Part shown: one piece after another, positions 33,435 to 44,060 of the stretch
Layout: every line of letters starts with the position of its first letter
Numbering within the stretch: position 1 is the first letter of the stretch
NCBI GenBank assembly: GCA_030018415.1
Contig: JASEGC010000001.1
Location: 471,033 to 535,032 of the forward strand
DNA: 64,000 bases
Reading direction: 5' to 3'
DNA from: Candidatus Aenigmatarchaeota archaeon
Lineage (GTDB): Archaea; Aenigmatarchaeota; Aenigmatarchaeia; CG10238-14
Made by a program: the position numbers and the translations under genes
Notes under the pieces: model-generated
Database searches by the model: none
Told to the model about the DNA's origin: nothing
Seen by the model: only the letters and a program-made list of their open reading frames with translations

Positions 33435-34676
33435 ATGAGAATCGCAATTCTCTCAGACTTTCATTTCGGTTATGGTTGGAACACAAGACTAGAAAAGGAT
33501 AGTTTTGATAATGCTGAAGAAGCAATATCCAATTCCCTAGATTCAGATTTGATACTAATATCAGGGGATATTTTTGACACAAGAACTCCCAGAACAGAGA
33601 CATGGGCCGGAGCTTTGAGAGTTCTATCCAAACCAATACTGGCTGAGAACAAGGGACTTAAACTAGTGAAGACGATAAACAAAGATTTGGACGAGATTTC
33701 TCGGAGAAGTCTATCAGGAATACCTGTTCTGTCTTTGCACGGGACGCATGAAAGAAGGCCTAAAGAGCAGATTAATGCCATAGAGGCTCTAGAAAAGACA
33801 GGTTTTCTCATTTACTTGCATTGCAATGGTATAGTTTTCGAAAAGGATGGTGAGAGAGTTGCTGTTCAAGGTATGTCTGGAGTTCCAGAAAGATATGCAA
33901 AGGAAGTTTTGGAAAAATGGAACCCAAAACCTATAGAGGATTGTTATAACATTCTTATGTTACATCAAAGCATAGATCCATACGTTTATTCTCCTTTGGA
34001 ACCACCTTCACTCAACCTCTCAAACCTTCCCAAGGGATTTGATCTAATCATAGACGGTCACGTTCATACTCATGAATTGACAAAGATAGGCGACACAACT
34101 CTTTTGCTTCCTGGGAGCACGATAGTGACTCAGCTAAAGATGGAAGAGTCAGAAGTACCCAAAGGTTTCTATAAAATTGATTTAGGAAAAGAAACGAAGT
34201 TCAACTTCATACATTTAGAGAACAACAGGAAATTCTTTTATGAAGAAATAGAATTAAAGCCCGACGTAACAGTGAGAGATCAGATAGAAGAAAAAATAAC
34301 TCGAATATTAAATAAGGAGTTCAAGAAGTTACCGATTCTTAAATTGAAAATTCTCGGTAAAGAGACAGGTGTTATCGATAAAGAATTAAGAGAGATTGAG
34401 AAGAAGTACTCTGACAAAGCCATAATCTATTTTTCTAAAGAGCTGGAATCCATTGAGATGACAAGGAGAGTTGAGTTGTTGAGAAATTTGAGAGAAAGAA
34501 AATTATCAGTCGAGGAGATGGGCTTACAGATCTTAAAGAAGAATCTTGAAGATTTAAAGTTTAGTTCTTCTTTCGATAGCGAAAGCATCTTCAAGCTTCT
34601 GAGTGAAGGAGAAACAGAGATAGCGTTCAATATCTTAACTGGTCAACAAAAGACTCTGATCCAAATATTGGAGTGA
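33435..34676 (+). CDS. mre11: Mre11 DNA repair nuclease
   Basis: 413 residues from the ATG at 33435 (MRIAILSDFHFGY). Phosphoesterase motifs: LSDFHFG, SGDIFDTR, HGTHERR in place of the usual GNHD, LHQSI and DGHVHTHE. The C-terminal half is the Rad50-interacting and capping region. With Rad50 it resects double-strand breaks. The HGTHE variant of motif III removes the usual asparagine but keeps the histidine; this is seen in one branch of archaeal Mre11 proteins. Its stop lies 5 bp from rad50. Confidence 0.92.
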   Translation: MRIAILSDFHFGYGWNTRLEKDSFDNAEEAISNSLDSDLILISGDIFDTRTPRTETWAGALRVLSKPILAENKGLKLVKTINKDLDEISRRSLSGIPVLSLHGTHERRPKEQINAIEALEKTGFLIYLHCNGIVFEKDGERVAVQGMSGVPERYAKEVLEKWNPKPIEDCYNILMLHQSIDPYVYSPLEPPSLNLSNLPKGFDLIIDGHVHTHELTKIGDTTLLLPGSTIVTQLKMEESEVPKGFYKIDLGKETKFNFIHLENNRKFFYEEIELKPDVTVRDQIEEKITRILNKEFKKLPILKLKILGKETGVIDKELREIEKKYSDKAIIYFSKELESIEMTRRVELLRNLRERKLSVEEMGLQILKKNLEDLKFSSSFDSESIFKLLSEGETEIAFNILTGQQKTLIQILE

Positions 34677-34681
34677 TTTGT

Positions 34682-37048
34682 ATGATAACTAAAGTGAAGC
34701 TAAAGAATTTTCGTTCGCATCTTAACTCAGAACTAGATTTTTCTAGAGGAACTAATGCTTTAGTAGGTATTCTAGGCTCTGGTAAATCAACGGTGATGAA
34801 CGCACTCACTTTTGGTCTGTTCGGAACATTTCCTGATTTACAAACGAAGAAAGTTAAATTGGATGACATCATCATGAACAAACCTTCTGTTAAAAACCAG
34901 GCAGAAGTGGTTGTTGATTTTACGATCGATGGTAAGAATTATTCTCTCATGAGAGTTGTTGAGAGAGGTAAAGGAACGACTTACTCTGAGATAAGAGAAG
35001 GCGATAGGCTTTTAGAAGCTCCCAATTCTCAGAGAGTTACTGAACTGGTTGAAAAAATCCTGAAAGTTAACTACGACTTGTTTTCCAAGGCTATCTACTC
35101 CGAGCAAAACGAGCTGGATTATTTTCTGACTCTACCAAAGGGGGAAAGGATGAGAAGGATTGACAATCTTCTGACGATAGACAAGTTCGAGAAGGCTAGG
35201 TCTTCTACCGTCACCCTAATTAACAAGTTGGTCGACAGAAAATTAGGAAAACAGAGTATAATCGAACAGACTGATGTTGAAGAACTGAAGAAACTCATCG
35301 ATGTTTTAAAAGAGGACTTAGATGGACTTAAAAAGAATAAATTTGAAGTGAGTGCTGAGATTGAAACTTTGGATAAAACAAAAAAAGAGTTAGAAATAGA
35401 ATTAAAAAGACTAGAACAACTCAACAAGGATTTAATTTATTATAAAGAACAGGATAAATCTCTTGAGTCAGCGATAGAAGAAAATAAGAAGTTCATTTCT
35501 GAGATTGAGGGTTTGTTGAAAGGCAAAACACCAAAAGACATTGAGGATAGGATGAAACAATTTTCTGAGAAGATTAAAGAGATAGAGAATAATATCAAGA
35601 AAAAAAGGAGTGAACAAGAGAAACTGACAGAACTGATATCAGAGACAAAGACGAAGATCGAATTCTTGGAAAAAGATAAGATGAAAAAACTAGAATCAGA
35701 GATCTCCCGAAAGTTATCGATTAAAGACATGCTTGTTGATATTAGAAAGACTTATGGGGAAAAACCATTAGAGAAATTTGACAAAGAAAAAGAGATGTTA
35801 GAAGAGATCATCAAGAAGTTATCTTCGCTCACTACAAAATTATCAGAAACTAAAACTATACTCGAGCAAGTTTATGAATTAAAAGATCATTGTCCTGTTT
35901 GTCTTTCTAAGTTGACTCCCACAAAAAAGAGAACGTTGATAGAGAAGCAGAAGAAAAATATAGAGAAAATTGAGAAGGAAATCAAAGTCCTAGAGAAAGA
36001 AGAGAAAATTAAGAAAGAGATTCTGAGTTCCTTTGAAGAAACAGTTGATAGATTTAAACAATTTCTGAATGAGGTTAAAGATTTGGATGATTTACAAAAA
36101 CAATTGAAAGAATTGAGGAAATTGTATTCCAAGTATGAGAAAAATTTAGAGTCTTATCAAAAAAACTTCAATGCAATAAAACTTGAAATATCCAACATTC
36201 AGAGAGACCTAGAAAAAACTCAAGATGAACAAAAAAATCTTTCCTATCTTTACTCTAGGATTCCTGAGATAGAGAAAAAAAAATCTCGATTAGTGTTTCT
36301 GAATTCTAGGATAGAGGATGTTAAAAGAAGCATCGATGAGATAAACAAAAAACTTAAGGGTCAAGATATAGAAAAGTTAAGGAAAGAGTTTACTGAAATC
36401 GTGAGTAAAAAATCCGAGCTAGAAGAACGATTGAAAAACTTGAGTCAAATACTGAAGGAGAAAGAAATCAGGAAGAATGAGGAAGAAGAAAAACTTAAGA
36501 TGATAGAAACGCAAAAAGCAGAAGTTGCAAGACTGGAGAAGACAATAAGGGACTTTAAAATTTTTGAGAAGGCTTTGGTGAACACGCAAACACAATTGAG
36601 GACCGAATTCATCGATGCTGTTAATTATACGATGAATGAAATCTGGCCAAGCATTTATCCTTATGAAGATTTCATCGGTGTTGCATTGAACATCGAGAGT
36701 GGAGATTATGTTCTACAATTGAAGGATAGGATGGGACGTTGGGTCAGTGCTGATGGAATTGCTTCAGGTGGTGAAAGATCTATCGCTTGTTTAGCTTTGA
36801 GGATAGCATTTTCATTGGTTTTGGCACCAAATTTAAAAATGCTTATTTTAGATGAACCTACGGCAAACCTCGATAGTCGAAGCATAACAGAATTGGCAGC
36901 TACGTTAAGAGAAAGAATCAATGAATTCATCGATCAAACGTTCTTGATAACCCATCAAAGAGAACTAGAAGATGCTGTCACTGGAAATGCGTATAGGATA
37001 GAACGGGATAAAAGTATTGATGGTGTAACTAAAGTTTCAGTTATCTGA
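34682..37048 (+). CDS. rad50: Rad50 SMC-like ATPase
   Basis: 788 residues from the ATG at 34682. Walker A GILGSGKS at 29-36, long coiled coils on both sides of a zinc hook with HCPVCLSKL at about residues 401-409, signature ASGGERSIACLALR and Walker B LILDEPTANLD near the end. It tethers and processes DNA ends with Mre11. Operon with mre11; herA converges from the right with 7 bp between stops. Confidence 0.96.
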   Translation: MITKVKLKNFRSHLNSELDFSRGTNALVGILGSGKSTVMNALTFGLFGTFPDLQTKKVKLDDIIMNKPSVKNQAEVVVDFTIDGKNYSLMRVVERGKGTTYSEIREGDRLLEAPNSQRVTELVEKILKVNYDLFSKAIYSEQNELDYFLTLPKGERMRRIDNLLTIDKFEKARSSTVTLINKLVDRKLGKQSIIEQTDVEELKKLIDVLKEDLDGLKKNKFEVSAEIETLDKTKKELEIELKRLEQLNKDLIYYKEQDKSLESAIEENKKFISEIEGLLKGKTPKDIEDRMKQFSEKIKEIENNIKKKRSEQEKLTELISETKTKIEFLEKDKMKKLESEISRKLSIKDMLVDIRKTYGEKPLEKFDKEKEMLEEIIKKLSSLTTKLSETKTILEQVYELKDHCPVCLSKLTPTKKRTLIEKQKKNIEKIEKEIKVLEKEEKIKKEILSSFEETVDRFKQFLNEVKDLDDLQKQLKELRKLYSKYEKNLESYQKNFNAIKLEISNIQRDLEKTQDEQKNLSYLYSRIPEIEKKKSRLVFLNSRIEDVKRSIDEINKKLKGQDIEKLRKEFTEIVSKKSELEERLKNLSQILKEKEIRKNEEEEKLKMIETQKAEVARLEKTIRDFKIFEKALVNTQTQLRTEFIDAVNYTMNEIWPSIYPYEDFIGVALNIESGDYVLQLKDRMGRWVSADGIASGGERSIACLALRIAFSLVLAPNLKMLILDEPTANLDSRSITELAATLRERINEFIDQTFLITHQRELEDAVTGNAYRIERDKSIDGVTKVSVI

Positions 37049-37055
37049 TTTTGAT

Positions 37056-38570
37056 TCACATAAAAGTTTCCAAATCCTTTTCATTCTTCTTTAATCCATT
37101 GTTAAAAGATCGTATCGCATCCTCAAAATTAATCCCCAGTCTTGAAGATTCTTTGCTTTTTCTTGGTCTTATCTGAACGAACAATGGATGATTCACAGCA
37201 TTTCCAGTTATTACCGCTTCTCCAACTTGTAGACCTGGAAGAGTTTTTATTAAATCAGAAGTTATTGCTTCATTCGATTCACCAATGTGTTTCAAGTCAT
37301 ATGGATTTAAAATTCTCAAGAGAATCTGACTGTTACACTGACTCAAGGCTGTAGTACTCAATTGAATAGGCCTTTGAGATATCAAGACTAAAGACGCATG
37401 GAATTTCCTTCCCTCTCTTGCTATAGTTTCGATTATCTCCTTGGATATTGCCCCCTGTCTTTCCACACCCTCAGGACAGAATTGATGCGATTCCTCCAGT
37501 ACAAGAATGAAAGGAGGAATCTTCTCTTGACGTCTTGCATTGAACAATTTTCTGGCAAAGGAAGTGACTATGATCTGTTTCTCGTTCAACCTGTTAAACC
37601 CAGACAAATCGATAATACTCAACTGTCCTGGCTTGGCCAAATCATTGATCGAAGGATAATTAACGTTAGAGAACAGATGAGTTATGTTTAAGTTTGATAT
37701 CCAACTTATCATCGTGTCCTTGGTTACTTTCTTTATCTCGCTGTCTTCTATTGCTTTTATCAGTTCTTTAAAACCATAATATTTTTTCTTGTTCTTTAAG
37801 TCTTGAATTATCTTTATCAATTCCCTCCTCTGAACTGGTGAAATTTGGGGTAAGAATTCTATTATTTGATAAGGGGATAAAGAAGAAGCAGATATACTCA
37901 ACGGGGATTCTTTGCTAAAGACTTTTGTCTTTTTAGAATAGTTTTCATCTTCAGCAAAACCAACATATTCTCCGTGTGGGTCGATGACGATAATGGCAGG
38001 TTTACCCAATTCCTCAGATCTTTCTAATAATTCTTCCACGAATACAGAGACAAGATGTGATTTTCCTGCCCCTGAAATAGCAAGTATTGCCAGGTGCTTA
38101 TGGAAAAGTCTTGTCAAGTTTATCTTTGCATCCAGATCATGAAAAGCAATCTTTCCGATATTCAGTCCATCTGAGTCTAGACCAAGAAAATCAGTAAGAA
38201 TATTTTTGTCAACCTCTTTCACTGTTGAGCCAGGAGACGGAGGATAAGTAACTCTTTTCATCAAGCCATTGTTATAGACACCGAGAGTAGTTGTCTTGGC
38301 CACAAGATATTCCCATCTATCGACAGGAAACATATCCATCAAGGGCTTGCCAGACTTTTCGTATTCTCTGACTGACTCTGCCTGCATGAAGTATCGGTTG
38401 GTTTTAATGACTTCATCTATCCTTCCGATGAGGATGCCTTCCTCAGTTTTTAATTGAATGAATTGCCCTTTATGAACTGGTATTTCGCCCGAATCTTCTT
38501 TTATCACGAAGTTAAATTGATAAGTGGAAGGTCCTTCGAAAGTTGAGATAACCGTTCCGATAGTTTTCAT
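37056..38570 (-). CDS. herA: HerA DNA-translocating helicase
   Basis: 504 residues from the ATG at 38570 (a GTG three codons earlier is possible). An N-terminal HAS-barrel (MKTIGTVISTFEG) is followed by the FtsK/HerA ATPase with Walker A AISGAGKSHLV, Walker B ILVLEESHQFCPEG and arginine finger ISQRPIQLSTTAL. HerA works with the NurA nuclease and Mre11-Rad50 in end resection. NurA is not in the window, unlike the usual four-gene cluster. Confidence 0.94.
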   Translation of the reverse strand: MKTIGTVISTFEGPSTYQFNFVIKEDSGEIPVHKGQFIQLKTEEGILIGRIDEVIKTNRYFMQAESVREYEKSGKPLMDMFPVDRWEYLVAKTTTLGVYNNGLMKRVTYPPSPGSTVKEVDKNILTDFLGLDSDGLNIGKIAFHDLDAKINLTRLFHKHLAILAISGAGKSHLVSVFVEELLERSEELGKPAIIVIDPHGEYVGFAEDENYSKKTKVFSKESPLSISASSLSPYQIIEFLPQISPVQRRELIKIIQDLKNKKKYYGFKELIKAIEDSEIKKVTKDTMISWISNLNITHLFSNVNYPSINDLAKPGQLSIIDLSGFNRLNEKQIIVTSFARKLFNARRQEKIPPFILVLEESHQFCPEGVERQGAISKEIIETIAREGRKFHASLVLISQRPIQLSTTALSQCNSQILLRILNPYDLKHIGESNEAITSDLIKTLPGLQVGEAVITGNAVNHPLFVQIRPRKSKESSRLGINFEDAIRSFNNGLKKNEKDLETFM

Positions 38571-38695
38571 TCTTCTCACTATCTCTCAATCACGTTTCTG
38601 TTATGGTTAATTATATTTATGCATTTAAACAATTTAGGGGAGTAAAGTTTTGATGAAAGATTTAAAAAATACCCCAAAACCAAGAATTTGATTGT

Positions 38696-39448
38696 ATGAA
38701 GTTCATAAAAAATTTTCCAGCATTGTTCATCCCAGAGATAAAATCCTTAGTAATTGCTGATTTACACATCGGTCTAGAATATCAGTTGTTTAAGTCTGGG
38801 ATAAACATACCCAGCCAAGTCAAAGAGATGAAAAAGACGGTTGAGAAGTTAATAAAGCAAACTAAGGCTAAGAGACTGATAATACTCGGCGATGTTAAGC
38901 ACGACGTTCCTGGTATAAGTGTTCAAGAGTTGAGAGAAATACCAGAATTCTTGAAATCACTATCTAGAAAAATTAAAATCATGATTTGCGCGGGCAATCA
39001 TGACAGTTACCTTAAAGAGATTTTACCAGAAGACATAAAACTTCACGGAACAAAAGGATTCAAGATCAAGAATTTCGGCTTCAACCATGGTCATGCCTGG
39101 CCTTCTAAAGAACTCTTGACCTGTGACTATTTGATAATAAGTCATACTCACCCTACAATCCAATTCACAGATAATTTTGGTTACAGGATTGTAGAACCAG
39201 TTTGGATAAAAAGTAAGATCGATCAAGAAAAAATAAAAGAAAGATACAAAGTCAAGAAAACAGGTAAACTAGAAGTTGTAATCATGCCTGCATTCAACGA
39301 TTTGCTAGGAGGGACCCCTGTTAACGTTAAGACGACGAGCGATGAACTTCTAGGACCTCTGTTGAAGAATGATTTCGTTGATATGGAAATAGCTGAAATT
39401 TATTTGTTAGACGGAACTTATTTAGGAAAATTAAAGGACATTCATTAA
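38696..39448 (+). CDS. Archaeal metallophosphoesterase (MJ0037-like)
   Basis: 250 residues with calcineurin-like motifs ADLHIGLEYQ, ILGDVKHDVPG, CAGNHDSYL and SHTHPTIQF. This single-domain family is widespread in archaea and often lies near DNA repair or helicase genes; the substrate is unsettled. It starts 117 bp from herA on the opposite strand, so they share a divergent promoter region at 38580-38695 with TATA-like AT-rich stretches. Confidence 0.85.
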   Translation: MKFIKNFPALFIPEIKSLVIADLHIGLEYQLFKSGINIPSQVKEMKKTVEKLIKQTKAKRLIILGDVKHDVPGISVQELREIPEFLKSLSRKIKIMICAGNHDSYLKEILPEDIKLHGTKGFKIKNFGFNHGHAWPSKELLTCDYLIISHTHPTIQFTDNFGYRIVEPVWIKSKIDQEKIKERYKVKKTGKLEVVIMPAFNDLLGGTPVNVKTTSDELLGPLLKNDFVDMEIAEIYLLDGTYLGKLKDIH

Positions 39449-39449
39449 A

Positions 39450-40217
39450 CTAATTTCCATCTAGTTTGAACAGACCATACCTGAGTTCATTTGGATATAC
39501 GTATGCTGGTACTTCTACTGCTATCGTAGCTGAATCGTTGACAAGCATAAATTTCTGTATCTTGCCGTGTCTTTCATGGTTGCTCTAGCAGGTTTACTGC
39601 CAGTTCTGTCAATTTCAATGCGTTGTTATTCCTTGTTGTTTTTGTAAGCGAGACTTTGAAACTTGGATTGGAAGCTCTCTCACTATCAACAAATAGATTG
39701 TCTGGACAGTATCTGTATATCCTGTAGATGTATCTTCTCAGACTTGGAAACTTATTCGTTAGCAAGTTCAGCTTTAGTGTGGAACCTGAAATGATAAACC
39801 TGTTGATGATGAAACTTCCTTGATTTTATTATAGATTCTGGATTAATGTCCTTGAATCTTTTTCTCAAACTAGTAAAGATGCATACGTCTGCATAACTCT
39901 TTATCCAAGAGTGAATTGTACTTTTTGGCACTTTCTGCTTAAATCTCTTGTTGATGATTCTGTTCGTTTCTTCTAACATATGACCAAGGTTGTAAGATTT
40001 GTGTTTCAACTTCTTATCTGAGAATATTTTTTCACACGACTTGCACCTGTACATCTGGACTTTATCTCTTTTGTTTTTTTCTGATGCCGAATTTTATTAT
40101 CCGGCTAGAGGCACAGTTTGGACAAGAGTTGCTTCAACATTGAATAATTGTTTGTCTTTCGGGTTAATAAGTTTAACAATCAAGTTCTGTACACGAAAAT
40201 TCATTGTTATCAATTGA
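39450..40217 (-). pseudogene. Decayed zinc-ribbon mobile-element protein
   Basis: A coding signal in several frames: MNFRVQNLIVKLINPKDKQL, then CPNCASSRIIKFG, then MYRCKSCEKIFSDKK (a four-cysteine zinc ribbon), an HTH-like PKSTIHSWIKSYADVC stretch, FPSLRRYIYRIYRYCPDNL, and finally HGKIQKFMLVNDSATIAVEV ending at 39450. The order is consistent, with at least four frame breaks. It resembles a repeated archaeal zinc-ribbon/HTH protein family linked to mobile DNA, exact name not recalled. Nothing else is seen between 40218 and 40402. Confidence 0.6.
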
Positions 40218-40402
40218 AAACTGCGTACGAATCGCCAATCGAATTTTGGAAGCGGATTAAGGGTGTTTGTGCGGAGTTTGGGTGGTTGGTTCTTTGTCTG
40301 GGTTGAGGAGGTTGATAAATTCTGTTGTAAGTATAACTTAATGTATAGAAATTATAACTAGAATAAAAAAAGGAGGTTTGGAGGTTTTTGTGGATTATTT
40401 TG

Positions 40403-43400
40403 CTAAGCAGTTTTTCCGAATTCCCTTGCTACTTTTGCGACGTCGATTATGTTGACGATGCCATTATTGTCTAAGTCAGCATCTGGGTCCCATCTCGGGT
40501 CTCCAGGCTTACTTCCGTAGGCTTTAGCTACAATTGCGATGTCGATTATGTTGACTTCTCCGTCGTTGTTCAAGTCAGTCTTGAGTTTTCTGACCCATCG
40601 ACTCATGAGAGGGTATCTGTCTTGATTCAATTGATCGATCTTGTAGGGAGTATCGCCTATGCCATCTCTGCCTGATTCGTTCTGGGAAGGGCCGCTGTAT
40701 CTGTCGATTCCAGTGTAATCGCTCCAGTAGTTGCCACCAGAAGGATAGCCTTTGTCCCACGTGTTCAAAGATATTCCTAGTATGAATATTTGGATATTCT
40801 CACCGATGAAATTGTTGTGGTAGATGAGATTGCCAACCAAGAAACCTCCTAGATACAGAGTTACTAGATTAGCTTCGAGAGTGTTCTCGACGAAATAGTT
40901 GTTCTCACAGGAATAGAGAATGATTCCAACAACACTTTCTGAGACTGAGTTGTTCATCACTACATTGTATTTTGAATCTTTGAGTTCTATGCCAGTAGTG
41001 AAGAGTTTAAACATAAGTTTGTTGTCGACGATTGTATTCTTTGAAGAGGATTGTAGGTGGATGTTTAACTCTATGTTCCTTAGGACATTGTTTCTTATTA
41101 AATTTTCACTGGAATTTACCAATTCTATACCTATGCGATTATCCGATATCTTCAAATTCTCTAGCGTTGAATTCTGAGTGAAAGCAAGCAAGATTCCTTG
41201 TTGATTGTTCTTTAGCTCTAAGTTCTTGATCTTGATTCCCGTCGAATTTATAATACCAAGGTATCCTGTGTTTGGTAGAGTTTTATCGTCTAAAGTAAGC
41301 CCTTTTCTGTTGATGAGATAGTGGATAGGCCTTTCATCGACAGTGTTCGAGGGATCTACGTCTTGAATGAAGTTTTGTATTAGGCTGCCATAGACTCCAA
41401 AACTGTATGAATTGTTGATCATCTTATTATCCCTTAGTATGTTGGTTGAGCAATACAAACTAATACCGTTTTCATTTTCTGTGAGATTATTTCGATGGAT
41501 GTGGTTGTGCTCGGAAAAACCGAGAAAGAGTCCATCTTGAGTTATTTTTATCAGAGTATTCTCGGAGATGCTGTTATCCCTGGAAAACCATAGCTTGATT
41601 CCATGAGCACATTTGGTTATTTCGTTAATTCTTACCGTGTTATCATCCGAGCCTTTCAAGGCTATGGCGTTATCTGTTAAAGCTATACTATTGTTCTGAA
41701 TCTTGTTTTCCATCGAGCCTAATAACAATATTCCCCATTCACAACTCGCAACGTAAACGTTTTCTATTCTTGAATCATCGGTACAAACGAGCAATATCCC
41801 TTGTTTAGTCGAGAATAAGGATAGACCATCAACAACTATCTTTCTCGAGCACACGAGGATTACCTGACTTGCATCTGTAGGCACTTTTTTATCGCTCTGA
41901 TCGATCCAATAGTACACAGGCTTTCTGTTGATGGTATTAGAGGTATCCATGTCCTGAATGAAGTGTGAGATTGAACTTCCTTCCACTCCAAAGTCGCGCT
42001 CGTTTAACTCCATCATGTTATCCTTCAGTACGTTAAAGCTTGAGTATTTCACCAGAATACCTTCAGAGTTGTTCATGATTATATTCCCAGATAGGATGCA
42101 CTCACTTGAATCCAAGAGGTATATTCCTCTCTTTCCGTTACGTATAGTGAACCCGCTGATTTTCACATTGGAGGCTGATACAGCGATAACGTCAGAACTT
42201 TCGAGGCCATAGATGATCGTTCTCTCTTTGTTTTTTCCCAGAAGGCTCAGTGGTTTATCGATCTTAATAGACTCATAGTAAGTTCCTACAGACACTTCAA
42301 TCGTATCCCAAGGGTATGCAGCTTCGACAGCAGCTTGTACTCGAGAATAATCCCTTGGAACAAGGATTGTTCTTGGAACGCTTACTGAAATTTCAGCAGA
42401 CAGGAAATTGTTTTGAACGGCATCATCAAGCTTTGATATGTACAGTGTGACGTTGTATTTTCCTTCTCCTCTTGGCATCCAAGAAAAGCTAACTTTCACG
42501 CATTTTCCACTCTCTACCGAGTCTATAACCATAAAGTTTACTAGAATACTGTTAGCCAACAACTCAACTCTTACATTTTTCTCATCGTTCATTCCAAAGT
42601 TCAATATCGTGCCGTTGATAATCGTTGCATCTCCCATTCTGATGTGCCTTGGTCTTTGCCAATCCATTAAAAGTATATCGTGTTCGGGTGGAATGCTTTC
42701 TACAGCCTTTCTTGCGTTTATCCTTCCATGTCCATACTTGACGTCAAAACCTTTTTCTCCCAAGTCTTCTGATGTTATCCTGAGTTGTGTTCGGATTTGG
42801 TCTCTCGTCATCCAAGGGAAATTACTCCAGGTCAGTGCAGCAACTCCTACTATACAAGGAGCACTCATCGATGTACCGCTGAAAATCTTGTAATAATCAT
42901 CCCAGCATGTCGATAATATCTCAACCCCAGGAGCTGCAATCTCAACCCATTCTCCGAAGTTGGTAAACCTTGCAGTTTCATCGAACTTGTTGGTAGCAGC
43001 AACTGCTATAACTTCTTCATAAGCAGCGGGGTAGTGTTTGCGGTCTGAAGCATCGTTTCCAGCAGCAGCAACTACCAGAACACCTTTACTGTAAGCGTAT
43101 TCGATTGCATCATGAATCAAAGAACTATCTTCGCTTGACCCCCAACTCAAGTTGATTATGTCTGCTCTTTGTTCAACTGCATGGATAATTGCCTTAGCAA
43201 GATCGTCATCCCATCCTGAGCCAGAATAGTCTAAGCCTTTTTCAGCCATGATCCTCACTTGAGCTAAACCTGATACTCCTAAGCTGTTGTTTAAAGAAGC
43301 AGCAACTATGCCAGCACAATGCGTGCCATGACCATGATCATCCATGGGATCGTTGTCGTTGTTCACCCAGTCATAACCTAGGTTCACGTAGTTATCGGCC

Positions 43401-43957
43401 AAATCAGGATGGTTGTAATCAATGCCTGTATCGACTATCGCTACTAAGACTTCTTTGCTTCCCATAGTAATGTTCCATGCAGAGTATGCATCTATCTTTT
43501 CCAAAGCCCATTGAAAGTTTATATAAGCGTCGTTCGGAACAAAATCAGCGCAAAACTTCGTTATGGGTTGAATGTACCTTGAAAGATTTTGAGCTTCAAC
43601 CTTGAATTTCGTCATCATTCCATACGGGAGATCGACAACCATAGCCTTGATTTCGTTGGCTATCGTAATGTTATCAGTAACCTTGCCTCCATTCTGTTGA
43701 ATAAGGCACGCCAAATCATGACTTCTATTATTCTCAAGGCCTACAGCCAACTCGATGGAATCGTCGTCCCTTCTTATGGATTGGAATGGATTTTCTCTGT
43801 CTAGCTTAAACTCCGCAGAAGAATCGTATCTAAGGTCATCGCTTGTATCGACAATTTCTTGCCCAAGCTGATAAACTTTTTGATACCAGCAAGAGTTTAA
43901 TAGCACTAGCAACAGACACGTCAACAGAAGAAACATCTTTACACTCGACCATTTCAA
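40403..43957 (-). CDS. Secreted subtilisin-like protease with beta-helix and dockerin domains
   Basis: 1184 residues. Signal peptide (MFLLLTCLLLVLLNSC), propeptide region, then peptidase S8: Asp in VAIVDTGIDYNHPDL (about 174), His in GHGTHCAG (about 210), Ser in GTSMSAPC (about 363). Next a CARDB-type beta-sandwich (450-530), a long NosD-like right-handed beta-helix with PbH1 repeats (about 540-1110) and a C-terminal type I dockerin with two calcium loops (DLNNDGEVNIID, DLDNNGIVNIID). It is probably exported to degrade or bind external polymers. Dockerins pair with cohesins, none of which is in the window. Confidence 0.93.
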   Translation of the reverse strand: MKWSSVKMFLLLTCLLLVLLNSCWYQKVYQLGQEIVDTSDDLRYDSSAEFKLDRENPFQSIRRDDDSIELAVGLENNRSHDLACLIQQNGGKVTDNITIANEIKAMVVDLPYGMMTKFKVEAQNLSRYIQPITKFCADFVPNDAYINFQWALEKIDAYSAWNITMGSKEVLVAIVDTGIDYNHPDLADNYVNLGYDWVNNDNDPMDDHGHGTHCAGIVAASLNNSLGVSGLAQVRIMAEKGLDYSGSGWDDDLAKAIIHAVEQRADIINLSWGSSEDSSLIHDAIEYAYSKGVLVVAAAGNDASDRKHYPAAYEEVIAVAATNKFDETARFTNFGEWVEIAAPGVEILSTCWDDYYKIFSGTSMSAPCIVGVAALTWSNFPWMTRDQIRTQLRITSEDLGEKGFDVKYGHGRINARKAVESIPPEHDILLMDWQRPRHIRMGDATIINGTILNFGMNDEKNVRVELLANSILVNFMVIDSVESGKCVKVSFSWMPRGEGKYNVTLYISKLDDAVQNNFLSAEISVSVPRTILVPRDYSRVQAAVEAAYPWDTIEVSVGTYYESIKIDKPLSLLGKNKERTIIYGLESSDVIAVSASNVKISGFTIRNGKRGIYLLDSSECILSGNIIMNNSEGILVKYSSFNVLKDNMMELNERDFGVEGSSISHFIQDMDTSNTINRKPVYYWIDQSDKKVPTDASQVILVCSRKIVVDGLSLFSTKQGILLVCTDDSRIENVYVASCEWGILLLGSMENKIQNNSIALTDNAIALKGSDDNTVRINEITKCAHGIKLWFSRDNSISENTLIKITQDGLFLGFSEHNHIHRNNLTENENGISLYCSTNILRDNKMINNSYSFGVYGSLIQNFIQDVDPSNTVDERPIHYLINRKGLTLDDKTLPNTGYLGIINSTGIKIKNLELKNNQQGILLAFTQNSTLENLKISDNRIGIELVNSSENLIRNNVLRNIELNIHLQSSSKNTIVDNKLMFKLFTTGIELKDSKYNVVMNNSVSESVVGIILYSCENNYFVENTLEANLVTLYLGGFLVGNLIYHNNFIGENIQIFILGISLNTWDKGYPSGGNYWSDYTGIDRYSGPSQNESGRDGIGDTPYKIDQLNQDRYPLMSRWVRKLKTDLNNDGEVNIIDIAIVAKAYGSKPGDPRWDPDADLDNNGIVNIIDVAKVAREFGKTA

Positions 43958-44060
43958 GATTTTTTCCTCCTATTTTTGGCATGTGATGCGTCCTCTTTCG
44001 AGGATTCCGCTCACACTGGCAATGCCAGATTTGTCATCATGAAAGGACGACTGTAATTGA
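43958..44060 (-). other. Structured 5' leader of protease gene
   Basis: Read on the minus strand, the leader before the protease ATG holds hairpin CTGGC-ATT-GCCAG (about 44019-44031), hairpin TCCTC-GAAA-GAGGA with a GAAA tetraloop (about 43996-44009), and then a ribosome site AGGAGG close to the start. Two adjacent GC-rich hairpins in an AT-rich genome suggest a structured untranslated leader. No riboswitch class is recognised. The 44060-44359 stretch shows nothing else definite. Confidence 0.4.
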
